NCBI GenBank assembly: GCA_902599655.1
Contig: CACKGC010000002.1
Location: 17,302 to 81,301, forward strand
DNA length: 64,000 nucleotides
From: an uncultured Fidelibacterota bacterium
GTDB lineage: Bacteria; Fidelibacterota; Marinisomatia; Marinisomatales; Marinisomataceae
Reading direction: 5' to 3'
The position numbers and the translations under genes are program-made. Every line of letters begins with the position of its first letter. The first letter of the stretch is position 1. Positions 1 to 7,249 of this stretch are shown here, in pieces. The notes under the pieces were generated by a model, which saw only the letters and a list, made by a program, of their open reading frames with translations, was not told the DNA's origin and made no database searches.

Positions 1-1
1 T

Positions 2-511
2 AATGTTGGAGCAGCAACTGAAGTTGAAATGAAAGAAAAGAAAGCTAGAGTTGACGATGCATTGCATGCTACTAGAGCAGCTGTTGAAGAAGGTATTGTT
101 CCTGGTGGTGGCGTTGCATTACTAAGAGCTAGTTTAGACTTATCAAAAGTTAAAGCATCTGTTTCTGAACAAGTTGGAGTTGATATTATGAAACGCGCTT
201 TAGAAGGTCCTATAAGACAAATTTGTTCTAATGCAGGCGTTGAAGCTTCAATCGTTGTTCAAAAAGTTCTTGAAGGTAAGAACGATTTTGGATATGATGC
301 ACGTGAAGATAAGTATGTCAATATGTTCAAAGCTGGAATAATTGATCCAGCTAAGGTATCAAGAGTTGCAGTTGAGAATGCTGCTTCAATTTCAGGGTTA
401 TTATTAACTACTGAAGCTGCCATTACTGAACAACCAGAAGAACATGATCATTCACCAATGCCAGGCGGTGCTCCAGATATGGGCATGGGCGGCATGGGCG
501 GCATGATGTAA
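2..511 (+). CDS. groL: Chaperonin GroEL, C-terminal part (5' end outside window)
   Basis: This is the last 169 residues of the 60-kDa chaperonin subunit, which forms the double-ring ATP-driven folding chamber of the cytosol. The frame is open to the left edge, so the N-terminal half or more lies outside. The segment [18 protein letters not shown] is the conserved GroEL equatorial-domain sequence, followed by the [16 protein letters not shown] block and the flexible Met/Gly-rich tail ([10 protein letters not shown]) typical of group I chaperonins. The stop at 509-511 is followed directly by a strong intrinsic terminator, so groL ends its own transcription unit. Identification is secure; only the truncation by the window edge limits it. 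Confidence 0.97.
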   Translation, partial: NVGAATEVEMKEKKARVDDALHATRAAVEEGIVPGGGVALLRASLDLSKVKASVSEQVGVDIMKRALEGPIRQICSNAGVEASIVVQKVLEGKNDFGYDAREDKYVNMFKAGIIDPAKVSRVAVENAASISGLLLTTEAAITEQPEEHDHSPMPGGAPDMGMGGMGGMM

Positions 512-544
512 TTGATTTTTCTGAAAAAAGTGAAAATAAAATAC

Positions 545-572
545 AAAAAACCCTCTATTTTGAGGGTTTTTT
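545..572 (+). terminator. Rho-independent terminator after groL
   Basis: An AAAAAACCCTC arm (545-555), a six-base TATTTT loop and a perfectly complementary GAGGGTTTTTT arm (562-572) form an 11-bp hairpin ending in a T-run. The A-tract opposite the T-run makes it potentially bidirectional in shape, but it lies 33 bases past the groL stop and 17 bases before folK, so its evident job is to end the groL transcript. Confidence 0.92.
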
Positions 573-589
573 GTTTGTAAAATAGTATT

Positions 590-1099
590 ATGTTTAAAAA
601 TAAAGTTTATTTATCTATAGGATCAAATATTGGAGATAGAGAATCGAATATTGCCTCAACTATTGCAATGTTGGGCTCATATATCGAAATTTCAAAAATA
701 AGATCCTCGTCATTTTACAAAACAGAACCTCTTTACAATGAAAATCAACCATCTTTTCTTAATATTGTTTTAGAGCTTGAAACTACTTTAACTGCCTTTC
801 AACTTTTAGATAAGATTCATGAAATCGAAAAAATGTTAGGCAGAGAAGAGAAAAGACAAAAAAATCAACCTCGAACAATTGATATTGATATAATAATTTT
901 CAAAGATAGTTTTATAGATACTCCAAATTTACAAATACCACATCCAGGGGCTTTAATAAGAAAATTTGTTTTGATTCCCTTAGCAGAACTAGCTTCAGAT
1001 GAAATTTTTCCTAAAACTAATATTAAAATTGTTGATTTACTTGAAAAGTGTCCTGATACTTCAGTAGTTCAAAAATATATTATTGATAAGAAAGCATGA
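590..1099 (+). CDS. folK: 2-amino-4-hydroxy-6-hydroxymethyldihydropteridine pyrophosphokinase
   Basis: FolK transfers pyrophosphate from ATP to 6-hydroxymethyl-7,8-dihydropterin in folate synthesis. The 169-residue length fits the family. Visible signatures are LSIGSNIGDR near residues 8-17, the QPRTIDIDIIIF block that supplies the two Mg-binding aspartates, and IPHPGALIRKFVLIPLAEL, a variant of the usual PHPR..R.FVL.PL motif with Gly in place of the first Arg. The ATG at 590 has no Shine-Dalgarno-like sequence and sits 17 bases after the groL terminator. Its last four bases overlap the next gene (ATGA), implying translational coupling to the deoxynucleoside kinase. Confidence 0.93.
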   Translation: MFKNKVYLSIGSNIGDRESNIASTIAMLGSYIEISKIRSSSFYKTEPLYNENQPSFLNIVLELETTLTAFQLLDKIHEIEKMLGREEKRQKNQPRTIDIDIIIFKDSFIDTPNLQIPHPGALIRKFVLIPLAELASDEIFPKTNIKIVDLLEKCPDTSVVQKYIIDKKA

Positions 1100-1737
1100 A
1101 AGAATTAGATATATATATTGCAATTGAAGGACCGATAGGCGTTGGAAAAACAAGTCTTGCCAAGCTCATTGCAGACAAACTAAACGCTAGAAAAGTTTTT
1201 GAAAAATTTGAGGAAAATCCTTTTCTAAAAGATTTTTATGATGATCCAGAATCAAATGCATTCCAGACACAAATTTTTTTCCTTCTTCAAAGATATCAAC
1301 AGCAACAAAAAGATATTAGACAATTGAATCTTCTGCAAAAAGGAGTAGTCACAGATTATATGTTTGAAAAAGACAGACTTTTTGCTGATTTTACTCTGAA
1401 TTCTGAAGCAGAATTCAAACTTTATTCACACGTTGCTGATATTTTAGAGAAAGATATCGTTAAGCCTGATTTGGTAGTTTATTTGCAGGCAGATACTCCC
1501 AGACTGATGAAGAATATTAAAAAAAGAGGTAGGGATTTTGAAAAGTATGTAACACAAGATTATATCAATCAAGTTAATGAACGTTACCAAGAATTTTTTG
1601 TTAATTATGAAGAAGGTCCATTATTAATTATCAATACAAACAATATTGACTTTGTAGAAAATTCAGAGGATTTTGAAAATCTTCTTAATGAAATCCATCA
1701 GCCTCATCAAGGTATAAAATATTTTAATCCATCATAA
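1096..1737 (+). CDS. Deoxynucleoside kinase (dNK/dGK-dCK family)
   Basis: This cytosolic salvage enzyme phosphorylates deoxynucleosides with ATP or another NTP. It carries a P-loop GPIGVGKT at residues 12-19, a QTQIFFLLQRYQQ helix typical of deoxynucleoside kinases, and a DYMFEKDRLFA stretch matching the family DRS-type motif. The RGRDFEKYVTQDYINQVNERY region corresponds to the arginine-rich lid and following helix. The length of 213 residues is usual. The start overlaps the folK stop by four bases. The exact deoxynucleoside preference cannot be read from the sequence. Confidence 0.9.
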   Translation: MKELDIYIAIEGPIGVGKTSLAKLIADKLNARKVFEKFEENPFLKDFYDDPESNAFQTQIFFLLQRYQQQQKDIRQLNLLQKGVVTDYMFEKDRLFADFTLNSEAEFKLYSHVADILEKDIVKPDLVVYLQADTPRLMKNIKKRGRDFEKYVTQDYINQVNERYQEFFVNYEEGPLLIINTNNIDFVENSEDFENLLNEIHQPHQGIKYFNPS

Positions 1738-1738
1738 T

Positions 1739-1882
1739 ATGATAAAATACATTATCGCAATAGCAGTTTTATGGTTTTTATACAGGATTTCAACGAAAAA
1801 AGATGAAAAAATTGTTGTTAAAAAAGATACAAAAATTGATTTTAAAAAAATAAAGGATGCTGAGTTTGAAGATAATGAATAA
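1739..1882 (+). CDS. Small single-pass membrane protein, 47 residues
   Basis: An ATG one base after the kinase stop opens a 47-codon frame ending TAA at 1880-1882. The product begins MIKYIIAIAVLWFLYRI, one hydrophobic membrane segment, followed by a Lys/Asp-rich tail ending FKKIKDAEFEDNE. This layout resembles small DUF4834-like proteins of Bacteroidota, in which a membrane helix precedes a short charged tail, but I cannot confirm the family by eye. The tail overlaps the start of the next gene by eight bases. The packing between two genes with overlaps on both sides argues for a real gene rather than spacer; no function can be assigned. Confidence 0.6.
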   Translation: MIKYIIAIAVLWFLYRISTKKDEKIVVKKDTKIDFKKIKDAEFEDNE

Positions 1883-2459
1883 AACTATAATTCTGTTAAT
1901 TACCATCTTTATGATTGGTTCATTGAATGCGCAAGACAAGATTCAAAATATAAATTTTCTCTTTGCAAATAATGGATATGGATTTGGGTATGAATATGAA
2001 AAATTTCAAAAATCGAACGTTTCAATTGGTTTAGATTTGAGATTTTATGATGTAAGAAATGATGAATATCCAATTTATGATCCATTCTATAATCAGTTCA
2101 CAGTTGCCGGAGAAAAAGATATCTTACTTTTCCCTTTATTTTTTAGAACAAACTATTATTTATTTGATGGTCAAATAGCGAACAGTTTTAGGCCATATAT
2201 AACATTTTCAATAGGACCTTTTATTGCCGTTGATGGTGATGAGACAATTTCAAGTTTCTCAAAAAAATGGAGCAGTACCGAATCACAAACTAATTTAGGT
2301 GCCTCTTTGGGATTTGGTGTTAATTTTTCTCAACCTTCAGGTAATACATTATCTCTTGGACTAGGTTATGACCACTTAAATGTAGATAAACCAATTCACT
2401 CTAAAGATGATTTTGGAGGAGGTTATCTATTCCTAAAGTATCAAATAAATCGTGAGTAA
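1875..2459 (+). CDS. Predicted exported beta-barrel-like protein of unknown function
   Basis: A signal peptide (MNKTIILLITIFMIGSLNAQ) is followed by about 175 residues rich in alternating hydrophobic and polar segments, with GYGFGYEYEKF, a repeated GLDLRFYDV-like strand pattern, and the ending GGYLFLKYQINRE, whose aromatic near-C-terminal strand suits an outer-membrane barrel. I chose the ATG at 1875 because it puts the signal peptide at the N-terminus; an in-frame ATG at 1857 adds six residues. It overlaps both neighbours by eight bases. The barrel assignment is inferred from composition only; no specific family is recognised. Confidence 0.65.
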   Translation: MNKTIILLITIFMIGSLNAQDKIQNINFLFANNGYGFGYEYEKFQKSNVSIGLDLRFYDVRNDEYPIYDPFYNQFTVAGEKDILLFPLFFRTNYYLFDGQIANSFRPYITFSIGPFIAVDGDETISSFSKKWSSTESQTNLGASLGFGVNFSQPSGNTLSLGLGYDHLNVDKPIHSKDDFGGGYLFLKYQINRE

Positions 2460-3174
2460 TTTTTCAATTATAAATAAGGAAAACATCAAGAATTCAACCT
2501 TTGTTCTTGATGAAAAAGAATCTCATCATGTTGTTTCTGTCCTTAGACTTAAAGAGAACGATCAATTAATTCTTACAGATGGCCAGGGAACTATTTACAA
2601 AGCTATTCTAAATGAAGCGCATAAAAAGGCCGTTAAAGGTAAAATATTAGAAAAAGAGTTTGTTAAACATGAGAGAAATTATAGAGTTCATCTTGCACTG
2701 CCTTTAATTAAAAATAGTAGATTAAAGATAGCTCTTGAAAAATCTGTTGAGCTCGGAGTTGATGAATTAACCCCAATTAGATTCGATAAATCTGTAAAAT
2801 CTTCAATAAATCACGATAAGTTTTTATCTTCGATTCATTCTGCATGTAAACAAAGCATGAGAGCTTATTTTCCAAGGTTAAATAGATTAAAAAATTTTAC
2901 TGAATGGTACGATGATCAATCTGTAAATATTGTATGTTTGATAAATTCAGATAAAACTGTTATTGAACAATTAGATACAATTAAAAATTTATCTAAAAAT
3001 AAAAAAATTAATTTAATTGTAGGGCCTGAAGGTGATTTTTCAGACAATGAAAAAAAAATAATAAATGAAAAAAATTTCATTAAAGTTAATCTTGGGAGAA
3101 CTATATTAAGGACTGAAACTGCTATAGTTTCTTTGATATCAATCATAAATGAATTATTGATAAATAATGAATAA
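2452..3174 (+). CDS. rsmE: 16S rRNA (uracil(1498)-N3)-methyltransferase
   Basis: RsmE is a SPOUT-fold enzyme that methylates U1498 of 16S rRNA with S-adenosylmethionine. The N-terminal PUA-like part contains the ESHHVVSVLRLKENDQL block; the C-terminal knot shows LIVGPEGDFS (usual IGPEGGFS) and LGRTILRTETA, the signature trefoil-knot SAM site. The length of 240 residues is normal. Translation starts at GTG 2452, overlapping the preceding gene by eight bases; the last eight bases overlap hinT. Confidence 0.93.
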   Translation: MSNFSIINKENIKNSTFVLDEKESHHVVSVLRLKENDQLILTDGQGTIYKAILNEAHKKAVKGKILEKEFVKHERNYRVHLALPLIKNSRLKIALEKSVELGVDELTPIRFDKSVKSSINHDKFLSSIHSACKQSMRAYFPRLNRLKNFTEWYDDQSVNIVCLINSDKTVIEQLDTIKNLSKNKKINLIVGPEGDFSDNEKKIINEKNFIKVNLGRTILRTETAIVSLISIINELLINNE

Positions 3175-3511
3175 AACAATTTTCGAAAAAATAATTTTAA
3201 GGGAAATCCCTGCTACTATTCATCATGAAGATGATGATTTAATTATAATTGACGACATTAATCCTGTAGCACCTATACATCTTTTAATAATTCCCAAAAA
3301 GAAAATCGAGACATTAAACGATTTGAATATTGAGGACTATGAATTAATTGGTAAAATGTTTCAAGCAGCCAAAAGCATGGCAATCAAATTAGGTATAGAC
3401 AAGTCAGGATATAGGACTATTTTTAATTGTAATAGAGATGGAGGTCAAACAGTTTACCATATTCATCTACATTTCATTGGAGGTAGATCTTTAGGGTGGC
3501 CTCCAGGATAA
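3167..3511 (+). CDS. hinT: HIT family purine nucleoside phosphoramidase
   Basis: This 114-residue histidine-triad protein has the HxHxHxx active-site motif with H98, H100 and H102 (YHIHLHFIGG), preceded by the HIT-fold core PVAPIHLLIIPKKKI. Hint-type members hydrolyse adenosine phosphoramidates and acyl-adenylates in the cytosol. The ending GRSLGWPPG is characteristic of the Hint branch. It overlaps rsmE by eight bases and lies six bases upstream of smc. Confidence 0.93.
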   Translation: MNKTIFEKIILREIPATIHHEDDDLIIIDDINPVAPIHLLIIPKKKIETLNDLNIEDYELIGKMFQAAKSMAIKLGIDKSGYRTIFNCNRDGGQTVYHIHLHFIGGRSLGWPPG

Positions 3512-3517
3512 TAAAAA

Positions 3518-5581
3518 ATGCATATTTCAAAATTAGAAATTTTTGGTTTTAAGTCTTTTGCAAAAAAAGAAACTGTTCTATTCAATTCTGGAATTACAGG
3601 AATAGTAGGCCCTAATGGTTGCGGTAAAACAAATATTGTAGATGCAATCAGATGGGTTTTAGGTGAGCAAAAGACTAAAAGGTTAAGAAGTTCAAAAATG
3701 GAAGACGTGATTTTTAATGGCGCTTCCAATGTAAAGCCTTTAGGTCTATGTGAGGTTTATTTAACAATTGAAAATAATAAAGGATTGTTACCTGTTGAGT
3801 ATTCAGAAGTTGAAATTGGAAGAAGATTATATAGATCTGGTGAAAGCGAATATTTTATAAATAGAAACAATTGTAGATTGAAAGATATTTCCAATCTTTT
3901 TGTTGATACAGGATTAACCTCAGATGCATACTCTGTAATTGAATTAAATATGATAGAACAAATATTGTCTGATAAAGATGATAGTAGAAGGCAAATGTTT
4001 GAAGAAGCTGCTGGTGTAAATAAGTACAAAGCTAAAAGAAGATCTGCTATGAAAAAGTTCGATTTAAATTCAAGAGATCTTGAGAGAATTGATGATATAA
4101 TTGTTGAGATTGAAATACAAGTAAAGGCATTAGATTTACAATTAAAAAGGTTTAAAAGGCATGAGAAGCTAACAAATGAATTAAAAGAATTAGAATTAGA
4201 TTTAGCTTCAGCGAGGATTAGTGATTTAAATAATATAATTAGTCCTTTAGAAGAAATGTTAAAAAAGAAGAATAATCTTTTGCAAAAAAATACTTCGAAA
4301 AAAGAGATTGAAACCGTCGAATTTGATAATGCAAGAGATAAATATTTAAATGAGAAAGAGTTGCTTTCAAAAATGAAAGCAAAGGTTGATAAGCTCACAG
4401 AAAAGCTACTTTCAGAAATTCAAGAAAAGAACCAAGAATCATCCAAAGGTGTTGGATTACTGGAGGATGAGCTTCAAAAGAAGATTGAACAACTTAACCA
4501 GTTTGACACAGATTACATTAAGATTGTTTCTGAATGTAATGAATGCGGAAAAAACATAATTGAAACAGACAAGAAGTATGAAAAGCTTAAGGATAGTATT
4601 GAAGATTACAGAGACAAAATAGATGAATATAGAAAAGAAAAAGAATTTGATTTTTCAAAAATGGATGCATCAATAAAAAAGATTCAAGATCAAATTAATT
4701 CAAATAATCTTGAGCTTGAAAACAAAGAAAATGAAGTGAATAAGGCTTTTATTAAGATGGAGTCAATAAGAGCAAAGCTTGATTCAGAAAAATTTAGCAA
4801 AGATGATCTTTTTTATGAAATCAAAGAAGCTGAAATGAAAATTGCAGAATCAAAAATTAAAAAAACTCAAATTGAGCAGAATATTTCTGAAAAATTTGGA
4901 AATGATGTTGTTTTAAGTGATTTGAAAGAATACAACATTTCTGATATGGTTTTTAGAGTAGAAAAAATTAAAAGAAGTATAGATTCTATTGGTCCAATTA
5001 ATTGGGCGGTCAAAGATGAGCATGAAGAAAAAACTGAAAGATTGAATAATCTTTTGCAGCAGAGGTCTGATTTGATTGATGCAGAAAATAATTTAAAAGA
5101 AGCTATTAAAAAAATTGATATTGTAGCTGAAGAACAGTTTTTAGATACATATAATCAGGTAAAAGAAAATTTTGAGAAAATGTTTACAGTTTTTTTCAAT
5201 GGAGGTAAGGGTACAATTGAATTATCTGATCGAAATGATCCCTTAAATTCAGATATAAATATTTTTGCTCAGCCTCCTGGAAAAAGAAATAACTCACTTA
5301 AGATGTTATCTGCCGGAGAAAAGTCCTTAACTGCAATTGCATTACTGTTTTCTATTTATCAATACAAGCCAAGCCCATTTTGTATTTTGGATGAAATAGA
5401 TGCACCTCTTGATGATATAAATATTAAAAAGTTTACTGATGTTATAAAAGACTACAGTAAAACTACCCAATTTATTATGGTTACTCATAATAAATTGACA
5501 ATGGAATCAGCAGATTGCATTTATGGTGTAACAGCTGAAAAACAAGGAATTTCAAAACTTATGTCCATTGATTTTTCATAA
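3518..5581 (+). CDS. smc: Short SMC-type ATPase without a hinge, with a midpoint CxxC
   Basis: The heads are those of bacterial SMC. Walker A GPNGCGKT is at residues 31-38, and the usual DAIRWVLGEQ and LRSSKMEDVIFNGA blocks follow. The C-terminal head has an ABC signature LSAGEKS (597-603), Walker B FCILDEID (621-628) and the D-loop APLDD. The protein is only 687 residues, whereas SMC is normally about 1,150-1,200. Coiled-coil-like sequence runs from about 165 to 339 and from 344 to about 530. I see no globular hinge and none of the glycine-rich hinge motifs. C340-N-E-C343-G sits at the chain midpoint, the position and pattern of a Rad50 zinc hook. Chromosome-organising SMC is the default role; the hook is inference. 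No scpA or scpB is in the window. The frame is uninterrupted, so this is not a frameshifted remnant. Confidence 0.85.
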   Translation: MHISKLEIFGFKSFAKKETVLFNSGITGIVGPNGCGKTNIVDAIRWVLGEQKTKRLRSSKMEDVIFNGASNVKPLGLCEVYLTIENNKGLLPVEYSEVEIGRRLYRSGESEYFINRNNCRLKDISNLFVDTGLTSDAYSVIELNMIEQILSDKDDSRRQMFEEAAGVNKYKAKRRSAMKKFDLNSRDLERIDDIIVEIEIQVKALDLQLKRFKRHEKLTNELKELELDLASARISDLNNIISPLEEMLKKKNNLLQKNTSKKEIETVEFDNARDKYLNEKELLSKMKAKVDKLTEKLLSEIQEKNQESSKGVGLLEDELQKKIEQLNQFDTDYIKIVSECNECGKNIIETDKKYEKLKDSIEDYRDKIDEYRKEKEFDFSKMDASIKKIQDQINSNNLELENKENEVNKAFIKMESIRAKLDSEKFSKDDLFYEIKEAEMKIAESKIKKTQIEQNISEKFGNDVVLSDLKEYNISDMVFRVEKIKRSIDSIGPINWAVKDEHEEKTERLNNLLQQRSDLIDAENNLKEAIKKIDIVAEEQFLDTYNQVKENFEKMFTVFFNGGKGTIELSDRNDPLNSDINIFAQPPGKRNNSLKMLSAGEKSLTAIALLFSIYQYKPSPFCILDEIDAPLDDINIKKFTDVIKDYSKTTQFIMVTHNKLTMESADCIYGVTAEKQGISKLMSIDFS

Positions 5582-5664
5582 AATAAATCATTTGTAGTAT
5601 TCATTACTTTTAAACAAATTACGCCTGTTTTAATAACAAAATTAAAAAAAGAGAAAAATAGTTT

Positions 5665-6210
5665 ATGGCAACAAAAATTAGACTTAAAAGAATTGGTCGT
5701 AGAAATAGACCTTTTTATAGAATTATTATTATTGATTCGCGAAAAAGAAGAGACGGTTCTGCAATAGAGCAAGTAGGTTGGTATAATCCAATTGAAAGTA
5801 ATAAAGAGAAAAATTATGTCTTAAAAGAAGATAGAATTCTTGAATGGTTGAAGCTTGGAGCGCAAGTTACGGATCCTGTAAACAAATTAATGAAAAGATC
5901 AGGATTATCATACAGATGGCATTTAATGAAGCAGGGTTTATCAGAAAAAGAAATAGATAAAGCTGTTGAAGAATGGAAAAAAGAAAGAGACAAGGTAATC
6001 CAAGATAGAATTAAAGCTAATGAAGCTAAAAAAGAAAAATTAAAAGCTGAGAAAGCTGCTGCTAAGGTTGCCGATGAAGCACCTGCTGAAGAGGCTCCTG
6101 CAGAAGAAGTAGCAGAAGAAGCACCTGCTGAAGAGGCTCCTGCAGAAGAAGTAGCAGAAGAAGCACCAACTGAAGAAGCTGAAGAAAAGCCAGTAGAAGA
6201 AAAAAAATAA
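5665..6210 (+). CDS. rpsP: Small ribosomal subunit protein S16 with long acidic tail
   Basis: The N-terminal 85 residues are ordinary S16 (MATKIRLKRIGRRNRPFYRI, then GWYNP and a DRILEWLKLGAQ block). The total of 181 residues is about twice the common length of 80-90. A Lys/Glu-rich helical stretch follows, then an Ala/Pro/Glu tail built from repeats of APAEE and VAEE. The tail includes a perfect 42-bp tandem duplication. It precedes trmD and rplS as in many bacteria, but the rimM gene usually found between rpsP and trmD is missing. Acidic S16 extensions occur in FCB bacteria; their role is not evident from sequence. Confidence 0.95.
   Translation: MATKIRLKRIGRRNRPFYRIIIIDSRKRRDGSAIEQVGWYNPIESNKEKNYVLKEDRILEWLKLGAQVTDPVNKLMKRSGLSYRWHLMKQGLSEKEIDKAVEEWKKERDKVIQDRIKANEAKKEKLKAEKAAAKVADEAPAEEAPAEEVAEEAPAEEAPAEEVAEEAPTEEAEEKPVEEKK
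6079..6162 (+). repeat. Perfect 42-bp tandem duplication inside rpsP
   Basis: Two identical 42-base units (6079-6120 and 6121-6162) each encode APAEEAPAEEVAEE. A degraded third copy (APTEEAEE) follows. Because the unit is a multiple of three the frame is kept. Exact nucleotide identity, including wobble positions, points to recent duplication or slippage rather than selection on the peptide alone. Confidence 0.95.
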
Positions 6211-6240
6211 GTTTTTCAACTTAATTTTTCGTCAAATGAT

Positions 6241-6924
6241 ATGGAAGTTTATATTATAACGCCATTCCCTGATTCGATAAATATTCTAATCGAAAATAAT
6301 ATTGCCAATCAAGGGGTTAAAAAAGGTCTACTTAACATTGAGACAATTAATCTCAGAGATTTCACCAAAGATAATTATAAAAAGATCGATGATGAGCCTT
6401 ATGGAGGTGGAAGTGGAATGGTTATGATGTGCGAACCATTGTTTAGCGCTATTGAATATTGTATATCAAAGTCTCAAAAAAAACCTAAAATAATTTTTCC
6501 TTCTCCAAAAGGTAAAGTTTTAAATCATAAAATAAGCAGTGATCTAAGCAATGAAAGTTCATTAATTTTTATTTGTGGGCATTATAAAGGTGTTGATGAA
6601 AGAGTTATTGAAAAATATGTCGATTTAGAAATATCGATTGGCGATTTCATCATTTCTAATGGCGAATTATCAACAATGATTATCTTTGATTCAATTGCAC
6701 GATTAGTTCCAGGTGTTTTAAATGATTTAAATTCAGCAATGACTGATTCTTTTGTTGACGATTTACTAGATGCTCCTTATTTTACGCGGCCTAATGAAAT
6801 TGATGGATTAAAAGTTCCAGAAGTATTATTATCTGGCGATCATAAGGCAATTGAAAAATGGCGTAATGATAAAAAATTAGAAATTACAAAAGACAGAAGA
6901 CCTGACCTTTTGGAGAAAGAATAA
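6241..6924 (+). CDS. trmD: tRNA (guanine(37)-N1)-methyltransferase
   Basis: TrmD places the m1G37 mark next to the anticodon of tRNAs reading CNN codons, preventing +1 frameshifts. The protein begins [13 protein letters not shown], contains [12 protein letters not shown] and [13 protein letters not shown], and has the SPOUT knot [12 protein letters not shown], a variant of the common SIGDYVLSGGEL. A conserved aspartate lies in [21 protein letters not shown]. The length of 227 residues is normal. No clear Shine-Dalgarno precedes the ATG, which lies 30 bases after rpsP. Confidence 0.95.
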   Translation: MEVYIITPFPDSINILIENNIANQGVKKGLLNIETINLRDFTKDNYKKIDDEPYGGGSGMVMMCEPLFSAIEYCISKSQKKPKIIFPSPKGKVLNHKISSDLSNESSLIFICGHYKGVDERVIEKYVDLEISIGDFIISNGELSTMIIFDSIARLVPGVLNDLNSAMTDSFVDDLLDAPYFTRPNEIDGLKVPEVLLSGDHKAIEKWRNDKKLEITKDRRPDLLEKE

Positions 6925-6925
6925 A

Positions 6926-7246
6926 ATGAGTAATACACTAAGAGAAGATATACCGAATTTTAAAGCAGGAGACGTTCTTTCTATCTATGTTAATGTTAGA
7001 GAGGGACAAAAAGTGAGACAGCAGTTATTTAAGGGTACTGTTATCGCTCGAAAAGGCTCTGGTATTGCTGAAACAATTACTGTAAGAAAAATTTCTAATG
7101 GTATTGGAGTAGAAAGAATTTTTCCACTTCACTCTCCATCAATTGCATCTATAAAAGTTGATAGAGTAAATAAAGTAAGAAGAGCTAAATTGTACTATTT
7201 ACGTGGATTGTCCGGTAAAGCTGCTCGTCTTGCAGAAAAGAAGTAA
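6926..7246 (+). CDS. rplS: Large ribosomal subunit protein L19
   Basis: L19 lies at the interface of the two ribosomal subunits. The 106-residue product shows the family blocks [28 protein letters not shown], the [11 protein letters not shown] segment and the [18 protein letters not shown] ending. It starts one base after trmD, keeping the common trmD-rplS order. Confidence 0.97.
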   Translation: MSNTLREDIPNFKAGDVLSIYVNVREGQKVRQQLFKGTVIARKGSGIAETITVRKISNGIGVERIFPLHSPSIASIKVDRVNKVRRAKLYYLRGLSGKAARLAEKK

Positions 7247-7249
7247 AGC

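Noticed and set aside
4438..4468. SSKGVGLLE at SMC residues 308-316 as a remnant of the pre-hinge segment
   Set aside because: It resembles the GVK-type sequence just before SMC hinges, but nothing like a hinge follows, and the coil simply continues to the CxxC at 340-343. I treat it as coil sequence and only a possible trace of deletion.
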